Shown piece by piece: positions 1 through 6,866 of a DNA stretch of 12,765 bases (position 1 is its first letter; every line of letters begins with the position of its first letter). The notes beneath the pieces were generated by a model that saw only the letters and a program-made list of their open reading frames with translations, had not been told where the DNA came from and did no database searches. Source of the stretch: Methanocorpusculaceae archaeon UBA456. GTDB taxonomy: Archaea > Halobacteriota > Methanomicrobia > Methanomicrobiales > Methanocorpusculaceae. The stretch lies in the NCBI GenBank assembly GCA_002496395.1, contig DAJQ01000016.1, positions 16,227-28,991 on the forward strand, given 5' to 3'. The translations under genes were made by a program, and so were the position numbers.

Positions 1-295
1 GGAACCAGATGGCAAATGTCATGAAACCCTGGTAAAACCAGTCTTTCTTGCCAAGTTCCGTGATATCAATCCCGATGATTGTGAATACATGTTTCTGAAA
101 GACAATAGCGGCAAGGAGAAGCAGGATGGTCAGCATCGTATTTGGCTGTATACCCTGTGCATCCGGCACTCCTCCAAGCATAAACGAAAGAATACCTGCT
201 ATAAGACCCAAAAGGCAGGCGATGAGCGTCCTCTTCACCCGTTTCTTATGCTGATCCTTCTTCTCAATTCTTTTCTCTGTAGTATCCTTACTCAT
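1..295 (-). CDS. EMC6-like membrane protein (partial, 3' end outside window)
   Basis: An open frame runs on the minus strand from ATG at 295-293 to the window edge, giving about 98 residues without a stop. It begins with a strongly charged, Lys/Arg/Glu-rich cytosolic stretch (residues 1-22). A hydrophobic helix follows (about 23-42, LIACLLGLIAGILSF), then a loop and a second helix (about 54-67, with TILLLLAAIVF). A third hydrophobic segment begins near residue 88 and is cut by the window. Size, three-helix layout and the motif FTIIGIDITELGKKDWFYQG fit the archaeal EMC6-like family, which is related to a subunit of the eukaryotic ER membrane protein complex and thought to help membrane insertion. 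The family call is from memory of the fold and motif; the membrane topology is directly visible. A GGTG Shine-Dalgarno-like stretch lies just upstream of the ATG. The gene is divergent from rqcH. Confidence 0.7.
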   Translation of the reverse strand, partial: MSKDTTEKRIEKKDQHKKRVKRTLIACLLGLIAGILSFMLGGVPDAQGIQPNTMLTILLLLAAIVFQKHVFTIIGIDITELGKKDWFYQGFMTFAIWF

Positions 296-351
296 CTTCG
301 CACCAGTGGTGTATTTTTTAGTCTTCGCATCTTATGTATCTTGGTATTCAC
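296..351. promoter_or_regulatory. Divergent promoter region, EMC6-like gene / rqcH
   Basis: This 56-nt gap separates two divergent genes and must hold both promoters. An AT-rich, TATA-like stretch at 311-320 lies about 30-40 nt before the rqcH ATG at 352, which would give a very short leader. A weaker AT-rich stretch near 330-340 could serve the minus strand. A perfect 11-nt dyad, CACCA-G-TGGTG, spans 301-311 and overlaps the presumed Shine-Dalgarno of the minus-strand gene. Promoter elements are inferred from position and composition only. Confidence 0.4.
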
Positions 352-2253
352 ATGGCAACAGACAAAGGAATGAGCGGGCTTGATCTGACCGCATTAACAG
401 CGGAGTTACAAAGCCTTCTTCCTCTCTGGGTCGGCAAGATTTATCAGTACGACAATACATCATTTGGGTTTCGTTTCAATGGAGAGAATAAGGCACGTCA
501 CCTCTTCTTTATCGAGATCGGAAGGCGTGCCCATCGTGTTCCTGCTCTCCCTCCCGCTCCGAAGAACCCATCCGGATACTCCATGTACCTCAGGAAGTTC
601 CTGGATGGAGGAAGAATCCTCTCAATCACCCAGAAGAGTATCGAACGGGTGATCATCCTCGAGATCGGAAAAGGCGGCGGTACACAGAACCTCATCATCG
701 AGCTCTTTGATGAGGGAAACCTCATCGTCACCGACGAAAATTTCGTCATCCAGAATGCCCTCAGGAAACGTCGGTTCCGGGAACGGGAGATCGTCACCGG
801 AGAGATATATGAGATTGGGGGAATCAATCTCGCCGATCTGAGCCGGGAGGTATTCGAAGAGATCCTGAGATCCCAGGAACGGGATCTCGTCAGGGCAGTT
901 GCTGTTGGCCTGATGTTTGGAGGCGTGATGGCAGAAGAGCTCTGTCTCCGTGCAGGTGTCGAGAAGGCATTCCCAACACAGTACCTGACCGATGAGATAC
1001 TCACGCGGCTGTATGATGCGTACACGAGCATCATTCTTGATGCCAGATCCAGCACCAGGCCGATAATCGACAAACAGGGGTGCTGGCCTTTCCCTCTCTG
1101 TGGATCAGAAGACCCGAAATCATATACAAGCTTCTCGGATGCACTTGCCGCATACTATCCGCTCCCGAAGATGGAGGAGAAGGAAGAGGCAAAGAAAGTA
1201 GTTCTTTCGAGGGAAGAGCGTATCCGTCGGCAGCAGGAAACTGCAATTCAGACATTTGAGAGGAAAATTCGTGATTCCGAGCGGGCCGCAGAGCTGATCT
1301 ATGAACACTATCTCGAGGTTCAGCAGCTGATAGACATCCTCAAAGCCGCATCTGAGAAGATCTCCTGGCAGGAGATTGCACAGGTGATCAAATCATCTGA
1401 TCACCCGGCTGCAAAGATGATCGTCTCGGTGAACCCGGCTGATGCATCGGTTGTTGTGGATCTCGGGATGAAGGTGACCATCTCTGTGCAGAAGAGTGTG
1501 GAGGGGAATGTCGGCGTCTACTATGACCAGATGAAGAAGTTCAGGTCAAAGCGTGAAGGTGCGATCCGGGCGATGAACCGGCCCCCGCCAAAGCAGAAAG
1601 AGAGGTCGGCCATTCCAAAGAGGCAGAAGCCGAAATGGTATCACCGGTTCCGCTGGTTTGAGACAAGTGACGGCGTACTCGTCATCGGCGGCAGGGATGC
1701 AGACCAGAACGAAGAGCTTGTGAAGAAATACATGGAAGGGGGCGACACCTTTGTGCACGCTGATGTGCATGGAGGAAGTGTCGTCATCGTGAAAGGGAAG
1801 ACAGAACAGATGGATGAGGTGGCACAGTTTGCCGCCTCATACTCAAACTTCTGGAAAGGCGGATATGGATCCGGGGATGTCTATGCAGCGGCCCCGGGAC
1901 AGGTGAGCAAGACGCCCGAATCAGGCGAGTATGTTGCCAGGGGTGCATTTGTGATCAGGGGAGAGCGGATCTATTACAGAAACGCTCCCCTCGGGGTTGC
2001 TGTTGGTGTTGTGACAGAGCCGGGAGTGGCTGTTATCGGTGGCCCTGTTGCTGCTGTTGAAAAGAAGGCAAAATATCTGGTCAGGATCGCACCCGGAACC
2101 TTTGAACCAAACGATATCGCAAAGAAGGTGGTCAGGATGCTCCGGGATCATCTTCCGGCAACCGATGCAAAGGTTTTAAAAAGCATCCTCTCAACCGAAG
2201 CAGTTGCTGCCTTCATACCGGCCGGGGGATCCGATATCATTGAGGAGTCATGA
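352..2253 (+). CDS. rqcH: RqcH / NEMF / Rqc2-family ribosome quality-control factor (NFACT protein)
   Basis: A 633-aa protein with the NFACT layout: NFACT-N domain (about 8-140), a helix-hairpin-helix region (about 175-225), a coiled-coil middle (about 275-335, then about 385-405) and an NFACT-R RNA-binding domain (about 428-545; KWYHRFRWF, then GGRDADQNEELV and DTFVHADVHG). A C-terminal archaeal extension is rich in Gly/Val. Family members bind the 50S/60S subunit carrying a stalled peptidyl-tRNA and recruit alanyl-tRNA to add C-terminal tails to the nascent chain. The usual Asp-Arg motif of NFACT-N appears here as Glu98-Arg99 (SIERVI). I chose ATG 352 because the first in-frame ATG (334) lies too close to the putative TATA at 311-320, and because the third (370) would have its purine-rich stretch directly abutting it. 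The last codons overlap pelA by 4 bp, so the two are almost certainly co-translated. Confidence 0.93.
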   Translation: MATDKGMSGLDLTALTAELQSLLPLWVGKIYQYDNTSFGFRFNGENKARHLFFIEIGRRAHRVPALPPAPKNPSGYSMYLRKFLDGGRILSITQKSIERVIILEIGKGGGTQNLIIELFDEGNLIVTDENFVIQNALRKRRFREREIVTGEIYEIGGINLADLSREVFEEILRSQERDLVRAVAVGLMFGGVMAEELCLRAGVEKAFPTQYLTDEILTRLYDAYTSIILDARSSTRPIIDKQGCWPFPLCGSEDPKSYTSFSDALAAYYPLPKMEEKEEAKKVVLSREERIRRQQETAIQTFERKIRDSERAAELIYEHYLEVQQLIDILKAASEKISWQEIAQVIKSSDHPAAKMIVSVNPADASVVVDLGMKVTISVQKSVEGNVGVYYDQMKKFRSKREGAIRAMNRPPPKQKERSAIPKRQKPKWYHRFRWFETSDGVLVIGGRDADQNEELVKKYMEGGDTFVHADVHGGSVVIVKGKTEQMDEVAQFAASYSNFWKGGYGSGDVYAAAPGQVSKTPESGEYVARGAFVIRGERIYYRNAPLGVAVGVVTEPGVAVIGGPVAAVEKKAKYLVRIAPGTFEPNDIAKKVVRMLRDHLPATDAKVLKSILSTEAVAAFIPAGGSDIIEES

Positions 2254-3275
2254 AAGCCACCTTCTGTGACCTCAGGAGAAATAACGGCGAGATTAAACTG
2301 ATGCCCGAGTCACTTGACGATCTCTGGCACCTCTCCCATCTGATCGAGCCGGCTGATCTGGTATACGCCACCACCCTCCGGTCGGTTGAACAGTCATCAG
2401 ATAAGATCAGGCCCGATAAAATAGAGAAGAGACCGGTTCGGATCGGTCTTCAGGTTGAACGAACCGAGTTTGTACCGGAATCACGGAGACTGAGGATAGC
2501 GGGGATAATCCGTGACGGACCGGATCCCGGACTCCACCACAGCCTGAATGTCGAGACGGGATATGAGATCTCGGTTATCCGGCAGTGGAGGAGGTCAGAT
2601 CTCGCCCGGATCGACCGGGCAGTGAAGGCATCACTCTATGACGCGATCCATATCGTCGCACTTGAGGAAGGGGAAGCTGAGATCTGCCGGGTCAGGCAAT
2701 ATGGGCCTGAGCGGATCACCACGATGACACAGGGAAGCGGGAAGACAAAGGGAGAGAATACCCGCCAGGCCCTCTTTGAAAGTCTCTACCAGTTCCTTAT
2801 GCAGGTCACCGGACCCATTGTCATCGCCGGGCCCGGATTCATCAAAGAGGAGTTTGGCAGCTACGTCCGATCGCGTGCACCTGATCTCCTTGCGAGGATG
2901 GCAATTGTCGACACCCAGAGGAGCGGATATGGCGCTATCCAGCAGGCAATCGGCGATGGTGTCATTGAGCGGGTGGCAGAAGATCTCCAGCTTGCCCATG
3001 AAGTGAGAGCAGCCGACGAGATCTTTAAGCGGATAGCCCGTGAAGATCCGGTTGCATACGGGATCGAAGAGGTACACAAAGCAGTTGCATTCGGGGCGGC
3101 AGAAGAGGTGATCGTTGCGGATTCTGCCATCAGGAAACCGGAGATCTCATCCCTGATGGAAGAGGCAGAAGCAATGAATGCAAAAGTCCTTGTGCTCTCA
3201 ACAGAGTTTGAGCCGGGGAAACGGATCGAAGGGCTTGGCGGGATAGCCGCTCTGCTCAGGTATAAAATCGCATAA
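2250..3275 (+). CDS. pelA: Pelota (Dom34) ribosome rescue factor
   Basis: A 341-aa protein, close to the usual archaeal Pelota length. The N-terminal Sm-like domain covers about 1-130 (start MKATFCDLRRNNGEIKLMPE, then the SLDDLWHLSHLI segment). The central eRF1_2-like domain covers about 130-245, with the conserved PGF at 195-197 (IAGPGFIKEEF). The C-terminal eRF1_3-like domain covers about 250-341 and begins around the YGIEEVHKA motif at 270. As expected for Pelota rather than aRF1, there is no GGQ peptide-release motif. The protein enters the empty A site of stalled ribosomes with aEF1A and promotes subunit splitting with ABCE1. It starts by an ATGA overlap with rqcH, which would put ribosome splitting and the following nascent-chain tagging step in one transcription unit. 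The gene ends 61 nt before the convergent FKBP gene. Confidence 0.96.
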   Translation: MKATFCDLRRNNGEIKLMPESLDDLWHLSHLIEPADLVYATTLRSVEQSSDKIRPDKIEKRPVRIGLQVERTEFVPESRRLRIAGIIRDGPDPGLHHSLNVETGYEISVIRQWRRSDLARIDRAVKASLYDAIHIVALEEGEAEICRVRQYGPERITTMTQGSGKTKGENTRQALFESLYQFLMQVTGPIVIAGPGFIKEEFGSYVRSRAPDLLARMAIVDTQRSGYGAIQQAIGDGVIERVAEDLQLAHEVRAADEIFKRIAREDPVAYGIEEVHKAVAFGAAEEVIVADSAIRKPEISSLMEEAEAMNAKVLVLSTEFEPGKRIEGLGGIAALLRYKIA

Positions 3276-3310
3276 AAACCTCTTTTCCCTCAACTTATTG
3301 TGATTTTGGG

Positions 3311-3338
3311 AAAAAATGGATTGCCCATAAGGGCAATC
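3311..3338 (-). terminator. Hairpin plus T-tract terminator of the FKBP gene
   Basis: On the minus strand a perfect 8-bp stem, GATTGCCC paired with GGGCAATC around a 4-nt loop (3319-3338), is followed after CCA by six T residues (3316-3311). The upstream arm overlaps the TGA stop of the FKBP gene (3339-3337). This looks like a bacterial-style intrinsic terminator; in archaea the U-tract alone is often sufficient. On the plus strand the pelA side only shows a pyrimidine stretch near 3279-3290. Confidence 0.65.
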
Positions 3339-4065
3339 AGTTCTCTTCTTCAGGTACTTCTTCAGGTACTTCTGCAGACACTTCTTCAGATACTTCTGCA
3401 GGCAACTCTGGCCGCTTGAATGATTCCAGGAAGACGATCTCAGCAACAGATTCGCTGATCGCAAATAACTCCTGGATGATCGTTCCACGCCAGAGGAACC
3501 ACCGCTGATCATAGTTGATACCTGGGGGGAGGTACAGGGTGATCTTCCCCTCTTCAAGTGTGAGATCGAGATCCCGGCCTGAGAAGAGGCGGATGATCCC
3601 TTTCATCTTCTCTTCATCATCAAGAACGATCTCTTCGATGGTGAAGGTGTAATCGAGGGTTTTTCCTGCAAGCGGGTGGTTGAAGTCAACGATTGCACGC
3701 TGTCCGATGATATCGACAACGACACCTTCCTGCTTCTCCATGTTGACTCTCATACCGACAACAGGCTTTCTCTCAAATGCCTTCACAGGGTATGCTTTGA
3801 CCTTCTCTCTGTCATGTGGGCCAAAACCCTTCTCAGGGGAGACGGTGACTGACTGCTCAACACCAACTTCGGCGCCGCTCAGTGCCTCGTCAAGGCCGGG
3901 GATGACATGCGTGCTGCCAACCTTGATGACCATTGGGCCATAGCGTGCTGATTCATTGAAGATTTTCGCATCTTTTGCGATCTCCTCACTCGTCGTATCA
4001 AAGGGCATACCTTCGATCGATCCTGTATAGGAGAGCCTGATAAAAACTCCATTCTCGATTGCCAT
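3337..4065 (-). CDS. SlyD-like FKBP-type peptidyl-prolyl cis-trans isomerase (long archaeal type)
   Basis: A 242-aa protein with a split FKBP domain: strand and YTG motif at 13-15, FDTT at 22-25, VIPGLDEAL at 54-62, and KGFGPHD at 79-85. An inserted IF (insert-in-flap) chaperone domain follows (about 86-128), then the FKBP return strand NHPLAGKTLDYT (129-140). The region 150-215 is an extra C-terminal domain seen in the longer archaeal FKBPs. No signal peptide is seen, so it is probably cytosolic. Its role is prolyl isomerisation and holding of unfolded chains. The last 20 or so residues form a Glu/Val/Pro/Ser tail encoded by 12-nt tandem repeats. The ATG at 4065 has an AAGGT Shine-Dalgarno about 7 nt upstream. 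The gene stands alone, divergent from the CYTH gene and convergent with pelA. Confidence 0.95.
   Translation of the reverse strand: MAIENGVFIRLSYTGSIEGMPFDTTSEEIAKDAKIFNESARYGPMVIKVGSTHVIPGLDEALSGAEVGVEQSVTVSPEKGFGPHDREKVKAYPVKAFERKPVVGMRVNMEKQEGVVVDIIGQRAIVDFNHPLAGKTLDYTFTIEEIVLDDEEKMKGIIRLFSGRDLDLTLEEGKITLYLPPGINYDQRWFLWRGTIIQELFAISESVAEIVFLESFKRPELPAEVSEEVSAEVPEEVPEEEN
3345..3404. repeat. Five tandem 12-nt units in the FKBP 3' end
   Basis: Five head-to-tail 12-nt units, plus-strand consensus CTTCTTCAGGTA, occupy 3345-3356, 3357-3368, 3369-3380, 3381-3392 and 3393-3404. The first two are identical and the others differ at two to three positions, with TTCTTC alternating with TTCTGC. In the FKBP frame each unit encodes four residues of the acidic tail, of the form Glu-Val-Pro/Ser-Glu or Ala-Glu-Val-x. 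A multiple of three keeps the frame whatever the copy number. Confidence 0.85.
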
Positions 4066-4122
4066 AATGATACCTTGTCTTAATTACTGCGCCCGAATAA
4101 TACTTAAAGAAGAGGTACATTC
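4066..4122. promoter_or_regulatory. Divergent promoter region, FKBP / CYTH gene
   Basis: This 57-nt gap lies between two divergent starts. On the plus strand a GAGGT Shine-Dalgarno lies about 6 nt before the ATG at 4123, and on the minus strand AAGGT precedes the FKBP ATG. AT-rich TATA-like stretches are visible around 4078-4086 and 4096-4107, either of which could serve one of the two directions. Assignment of boxes is by composition only. Confidence 0.4.
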
Positions 4123-4656
4123 ATGCTCGAGATAGAGATTAAAGTGAAAGTTCCGGATCTCCAACCCATTCGGGAGCGGATCCTCGCATCAGGGGCTCTC
4201 CTCCTTGAAGAAGGAGTTGAGTTTGATGCGTACTATAACAGCCCTGAGAGAAATTTCGCAGAGACAGACGAGGCACTCCGCCTGAGGAAGGCCGATGACT
4301 ATGCCCTCCTCACGTACAAAGGCCCAAAGATAGGTGCAGGTTCCTTCAAAGCACGGGAAGAATTAAATCTCAGAGTGGAATCCCTTGAGACGATGGACCT
4401 GCTCCTCCAGCGGATTGGCTTTCAGCAGACAGCTGCTGTCCGGAAGTACAGGGAATCCTACCGGGTAGGGCAGGCGACAGTGACGCTCGATTCCGTGGAT
4501 GGGCTTGGCACTTTTGCTGAGATCGAAGCTGCCGCTGAACTCTCACAGGATGATGCTGAGAAGGAGATCGAGAGGATTGCAAAAGAATATGGGGTTATTG
4601 GTGAGCGGCTCACGCTGAGCTATCTTGAACTGCTTCTTCAGGAGCAACAGAGATGA
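4123..4656 (+). CDS. cyaB: CYTH-domain protein, class IV adenylate cyclase (CyaB)-like
   Basis: A 177-aa single-domain protein with the CYTH signature ExExK at the very N-terminus (Glu3, Glu5, Lys7). Conserved charged positions along the tunnel strands follow: RLRK near 53-56, LTYKGPK near 64-70, and KYRESY near 108-113. The segment VTLDSVDGLGTFAEIE resembles the acidic metal-binding strand LDxVxxLGxFxEIE of archaeal CyaB-like proteins. The fold binds triphosphates with Mg2+. Members act as adenylate cyclases, thiamine-triphosphatases or tripolyphosphatases, and the sequence does not tell which applies here. The last 47 bp overlap the 3' end of the convergent phosphoesterase gene, so the C-terminal codons of both genes constrain each other. 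Confidence 0.88.
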   Translation: MLEIEIKVKVPDLQPIRERILASGALLLEEGVEFDAYYNSPERNFAETDEALRLRKADDYALLTYKGPKIGAGSFKAREELNLRVESLETMDLLLQRIGFQQTAAVRKYRESYRVGQATVTLDSVDGLGTFAEIEAAAELSQDDAEKEIERIAKEYGVIGERLTLSYLELLLQEQQR

Positions 4657-5287
4657 GATCGATCTCAATCTCCCCATCCCCATCTCCTATCTGAATCAGG
4701 GCACCATAGCCCTCTGAGGCGGGACCCGGATTCACCACCCAGGTATTGCCTTCCTTCACGACACCCCGCTGTTCATGGATGTGAGCACAGCAGACGAGAT
4801 CAAAGGCACCCAGATGTTTTCTGATGCTCACGGACCCGACATGGACATCCGGGGCGACCTCATCAAGTATCCCAAACGGCGGTGCATGGGAGATGAGGAT
4901 GTTTATTCTGTTCTTCTGCATCCTTTTCAGAAGCATTTCCAGCGTTGAATCGATCTCCTCTTCGCTGCATTCAAAGGGAGTATCGAAGGGGGTCGGATTC
5001 GATCCCCCGATCCCGGCAATAGTGACCGAACCAAAGGTGATTGAGGAGCCATGCAGGCAGACTGCATCAGAGTCATCCAGGCAGGCAAGGGACTCGCGGG
5101 GATCGCAGTTGCCGGGAACAGCCAGAACCGGAAGGCTGAGCCTTCTGGTCAAAGCAGAGATATCCTCAACCGGACCCATCTGGGTGACATCTCCGGCAAT
5201 AAAGAGGCAATCCGGATCTGTGGCAAGAAGGAGATCAATATGATCGTAGTTGCCGTGGAGATCCGCAAGGAGCAGTGCTTTCATCAT
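4610..5287 (-). CDS. Calcineurin-like metallophosphoesterase (YfcE/MJ0936-like)
   Basis: A 225-aa protein carrying the complete metallophosphoesterase motif series: Asp9-x-His11 in ADLHGN, Gly32-Asp33, Gly-Asn-Cys-Asp at 59-62 (where the family often has GNHD or GNCD), SHAPP at 133-137, and AHIHEQ at 168-173. The NPG (186-188) is typical of the YfcE-type branch. It should be a cytosolic phosphodiesterase or phosphatase using two divalent metals; the substrate is unknown. It is the last gene of a three-gene operon, with its ATG overlapping the upstream radical SAM stop (ATGA). Two adjacent Met codons (5287 and 5284) could both start it. The 3' end is antisense to the CYTH gene over 47 bp, and the resulting C-terminal tail (after about residue 212) lies outside the conserved domain. 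Confidence 0.9.
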   Translation of the reverse strand: MMKALLLADLHGNYDHIDLLLATDPDCLFIAGDVTQMGPVEDISALTRRLSLPVLAVPGNCDPRESLACLDDSDAVCLHGSSITFGSVTIAGIGGSNPTPFDTPFECSEEEIDSTLEMLLKRMQKNRINILISHAPPFGILDEVAPDVHVGSVSIRKHLGAFDLVCCAHIHEQRGVVKEGNTWVVNPGPASEGYGALIQIGDGDGEIEIDLISVAPEEAVQDSSA

Positions 5288-6411
5288 ATATCTTCATTAT
5301 CACGCGGAATACTCAAAAACCTTCGTTCCGGCTCCATCCAGTACCCGGTGATCTTTCCTGAGAGGGCGAGCGAGCCAAAGGCCTTCTCGATATCGGGGGG
5401 GAGGGGTGTTGGGTCAGCACCAGCCAGAGGGGTGCCGGGGAGCGGCTGGAAATAATGAAGATGTACTTTTCCCTGCCTGATGATCGATCGGATCAGATCC
5501 ATCGTCATCCCGAGATCCTCGTCAGTCTCGCCCGGAAACCCGACGATCATATCGACGATCGGCAGAAAACCATGGGATCGACAGAGATCAAGGGCCTCTT
5601 CTGCATCTCTTCTGGTATGCCCCCTGTTGATTGCCGTGAGGATACGATCGCTTCCGGATTGCGCCCCAAAATGGATCTTTCTTCCCGCACCATATCTGCC
5701 GATCAGTTCAAGTGCCTCATCCGAGATCCAGTCAGGACGAACCTCTGAGGGGAAGGTACCAAGCCAGATCCGGCTCATCGCTGAGAGCCGCTTCAGGAGT
5801 GACTCCACGCGGTCAAGGCGGGGAGTTCTCCCATCGGATCCATAGGCAAGCGCATTTGGTGTGATGAAACGGGCATCAGACACCCGCTTTGCCGACTCCG
5901 CAATTACATCGACGCTCCGGTGCCGCATCCTCCGGCCATAGAGGCGTGGAGTCTGGCAGTAAGCACAGGCATGCGGACAGCCACGGGTGATCTCGAGATA
6001 GCCCTTCACCTCAAGAAAACAGGGATAGGCATCAAGGAGGACGGTATGATCGGGGGGAGTGTACCCTTTGCTTGTCGCAACACCGGGAACTTTCTCAGTT
6101 GAACCTGACTGAATTGCATCGAGGAGCCGGGGGAGTGTCTTCTCCCCTTCACCGACGACCACATAGTCTGCATACTCTGCTACCTCCATAGGGCATGCAG
6201 AGGCATGCGGCCCTCCGACGATGGTGATTGCTGATGCATCCCGGATCTCGGATCTGAACTGCGGCTCGTTGATGCTGTTCAGACTATAGCAGATCACATC
6301 TCCATCAGGGGAGTCTGAGAGGGAAAGCTGATATCCGGACTGCCTGCACGCGGCATACAGAACCGCATAGGTATTCCGGGAAGCCCTGATATCGCGCCAG
6401 ACAACCTTCAT
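5284..6411 (-). CDS. Radical SAM protein with B12-binding-like N-domain (MJ_1487 / TIGR04013-type)
   Basis: A 375-aa protein. Residues 1-110 form a short Rossmann-like region resembling a cobalamin-binding domain (IVGGPHASA at 64-72, YVVVGEGEKTLPRLL from about 83). The radical SAM core follows, with the [4Fe-4S] motif Cys145-x3-Cys149-x2-Cys152 (RGCPHACAYCQTP). Later core elements include the Gly-rich FGAQSGSDRIL segment and the VDMIVGFPGETDEDL segment typical of MiaB/B12-type radical SAM enzymes. There is no visible His-containing DxHxxG motif, so cobalamin binding may be base-off or lost. The reaction is unknown; relatives in methanogens are often annotated only as B12-binding/radical SAM family proteins. 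The gene follows the DUF126 gene with no gap (TAG directly followed by ATG) and overlaps the phosphoesterase by 4 bp. This argues for coupled translation. Confidence 0.88.
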   Translation of the reverse strand: MKVVWRDIRASRNTYAVLYAACRQSGYQLSLSDSPDGDVICYSLNSINEPQFRSEIRDASAITIVGGPHASACPMEVAEYADYVVVGEGEKTLPRLLDAIQSGSTEKVPGVATSKGYTPPDHTVLLDAYPCFLEVKGYLEITRGCPHACAYCQTPRLYGRRMRHRSVDVIAESAKRVSDARFITPNALAYGSDGRTPRLDRVESLLKRLSAMSRIWLGTFPSEVRPDWISDEALELIGRYGAGRKIHFGAQSGSDRILTAINRGHTRRDAEEALDLCRSHGFLPIVDMIVGFPGETDEDLGMTMDLIRSIIRQGKVHLHYFQPLPGTPLAGADPTPLPPDIEKAFGSLALSGKITGYWMEPERRFLSIPRDNEDI

Positions 6412-6822
6412 CTACGTATTCGCCTGATCTTTGCAGATCAGCTCGCCGCGATCACCATCGACAGTGACAGCTATCCCGCTCTTCAGGGAGGAGAGATCCC
6501 CTTCCAGCCGGTCGATCATCGGGATCCCCGAGATGATTGCTCCAACTGCAATGATCGCCTCAGCCTCGGAATTGATCATGGCAGCAGGTGCACGATCATT
6601 CTTTTTTAGTGCATAGATCACATACGATCCGACCGTCGACCCCTTCCCAAACGGAAACGCAAGCACTTTTCCGGTGATTGATACCCCCTCCAGGGGATGG
6701 CCTTTCTCGATGATGATCCCGGTATCCGGGTCAACCCCGGAGAGGAATGATATCGGGGCATCAGTCATGATCAGTTCTCCGCTGGCTATACCTTTTGCAA
6801 TGGATCGGCCTTTGATTATCAC
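6412..6822 (-). CDS. DUF126 / aconitase X small subunit; putative phosphomevalonate dehydratase small subunit
   Basis: A 136-aa swivelling-domain protein with the DUF126 motifs SFLSGVDPDTG (25-35), FGKGSTVGSYVIY (58-70) and AEAIIAVGAIISGIPMID (87-104). In archaea this family pairs with a DUF521 (aconitase X large) protein. The complex dehydrates mevalonate 5-phosphate to trans-anhydromevalonate 5-phosphate in the archaeal mevalonate pathway to isoprenoid lipids. The catalytic large subunit is not in this window, so it must be encoded elsewhere if this function holds. The start codon is GTG (6822-6820), supported by a strong AGGTGG Shine-Dalgarno 4 nt upstream and by the conserved N-terminal residues. 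It leads the operon with the radical SAM and phosphoesterase genes. A TATA-like stretch at about 6854-6863 lies at a suitable distance upstream on this strand. Confidence 0.88.
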   Translation of the reverse strand: MIIKGRSIAKGIASGELIMTDAPISFLSGVDPDTGIIIEKGHPLEGVSITGKVLAFPFGKGSTVGSYVIYALKKNDRAPAAMINSEAEAIIAVGAIISGIPMIDRLEGDLSSLKSGIAVTVDGDRGELICKDQANT

Positions 6823-6866
6823 AATACCACCTAATAAGTGGTGGGAGCATAGAGTATATTATAGCC
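6823..6866. promoter_or_regulatory. Divergent promoter region, DUF126 operon / PAN1, with dyad
   Basis: A 44-nt gap between divergent starts. A TATA-like stretch, TATATTATA (6855-6863), fits the minus-strand DUF126 promoter: transcription would start near 6833-6837, leaving a short leader with the Shine-Dalgarno. It is too close to the PAN1 ATG to serve that gene. PAN1 therefore probably uses a weaker AT stretch near 6831-6838, giving a leaderless or nearly leaderless mRNA; no Shine-Dalgarno precedes its ATG. A dyad ACCAC-N7-GTGGT spans 6826-6842 and overlaps the minus-strand Shine-Dalgarno. Confidence 0.4.

Noticed and set aside
89..373. Open frame of 94 codons on the plus strand before rqcH
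   Set aside because: It is antisense to the EMC6-like gene and runs through the rqcH promoter and start; the translation has no sensible domain.
498..1073. Open frame of 191 codons antisense to rqcH
   Set aside because: Shadow of the NFACT-N coding region; no family resemblance and biased composition.
6826..6842. ACCAC-N7-GTGGT dyad as a strong operator
   Set aside because: Its left half is the Shine-Dalgarno of the DUF126 gene, so the symmetry may be fortuitous; it is noted only within the promoter region entry.
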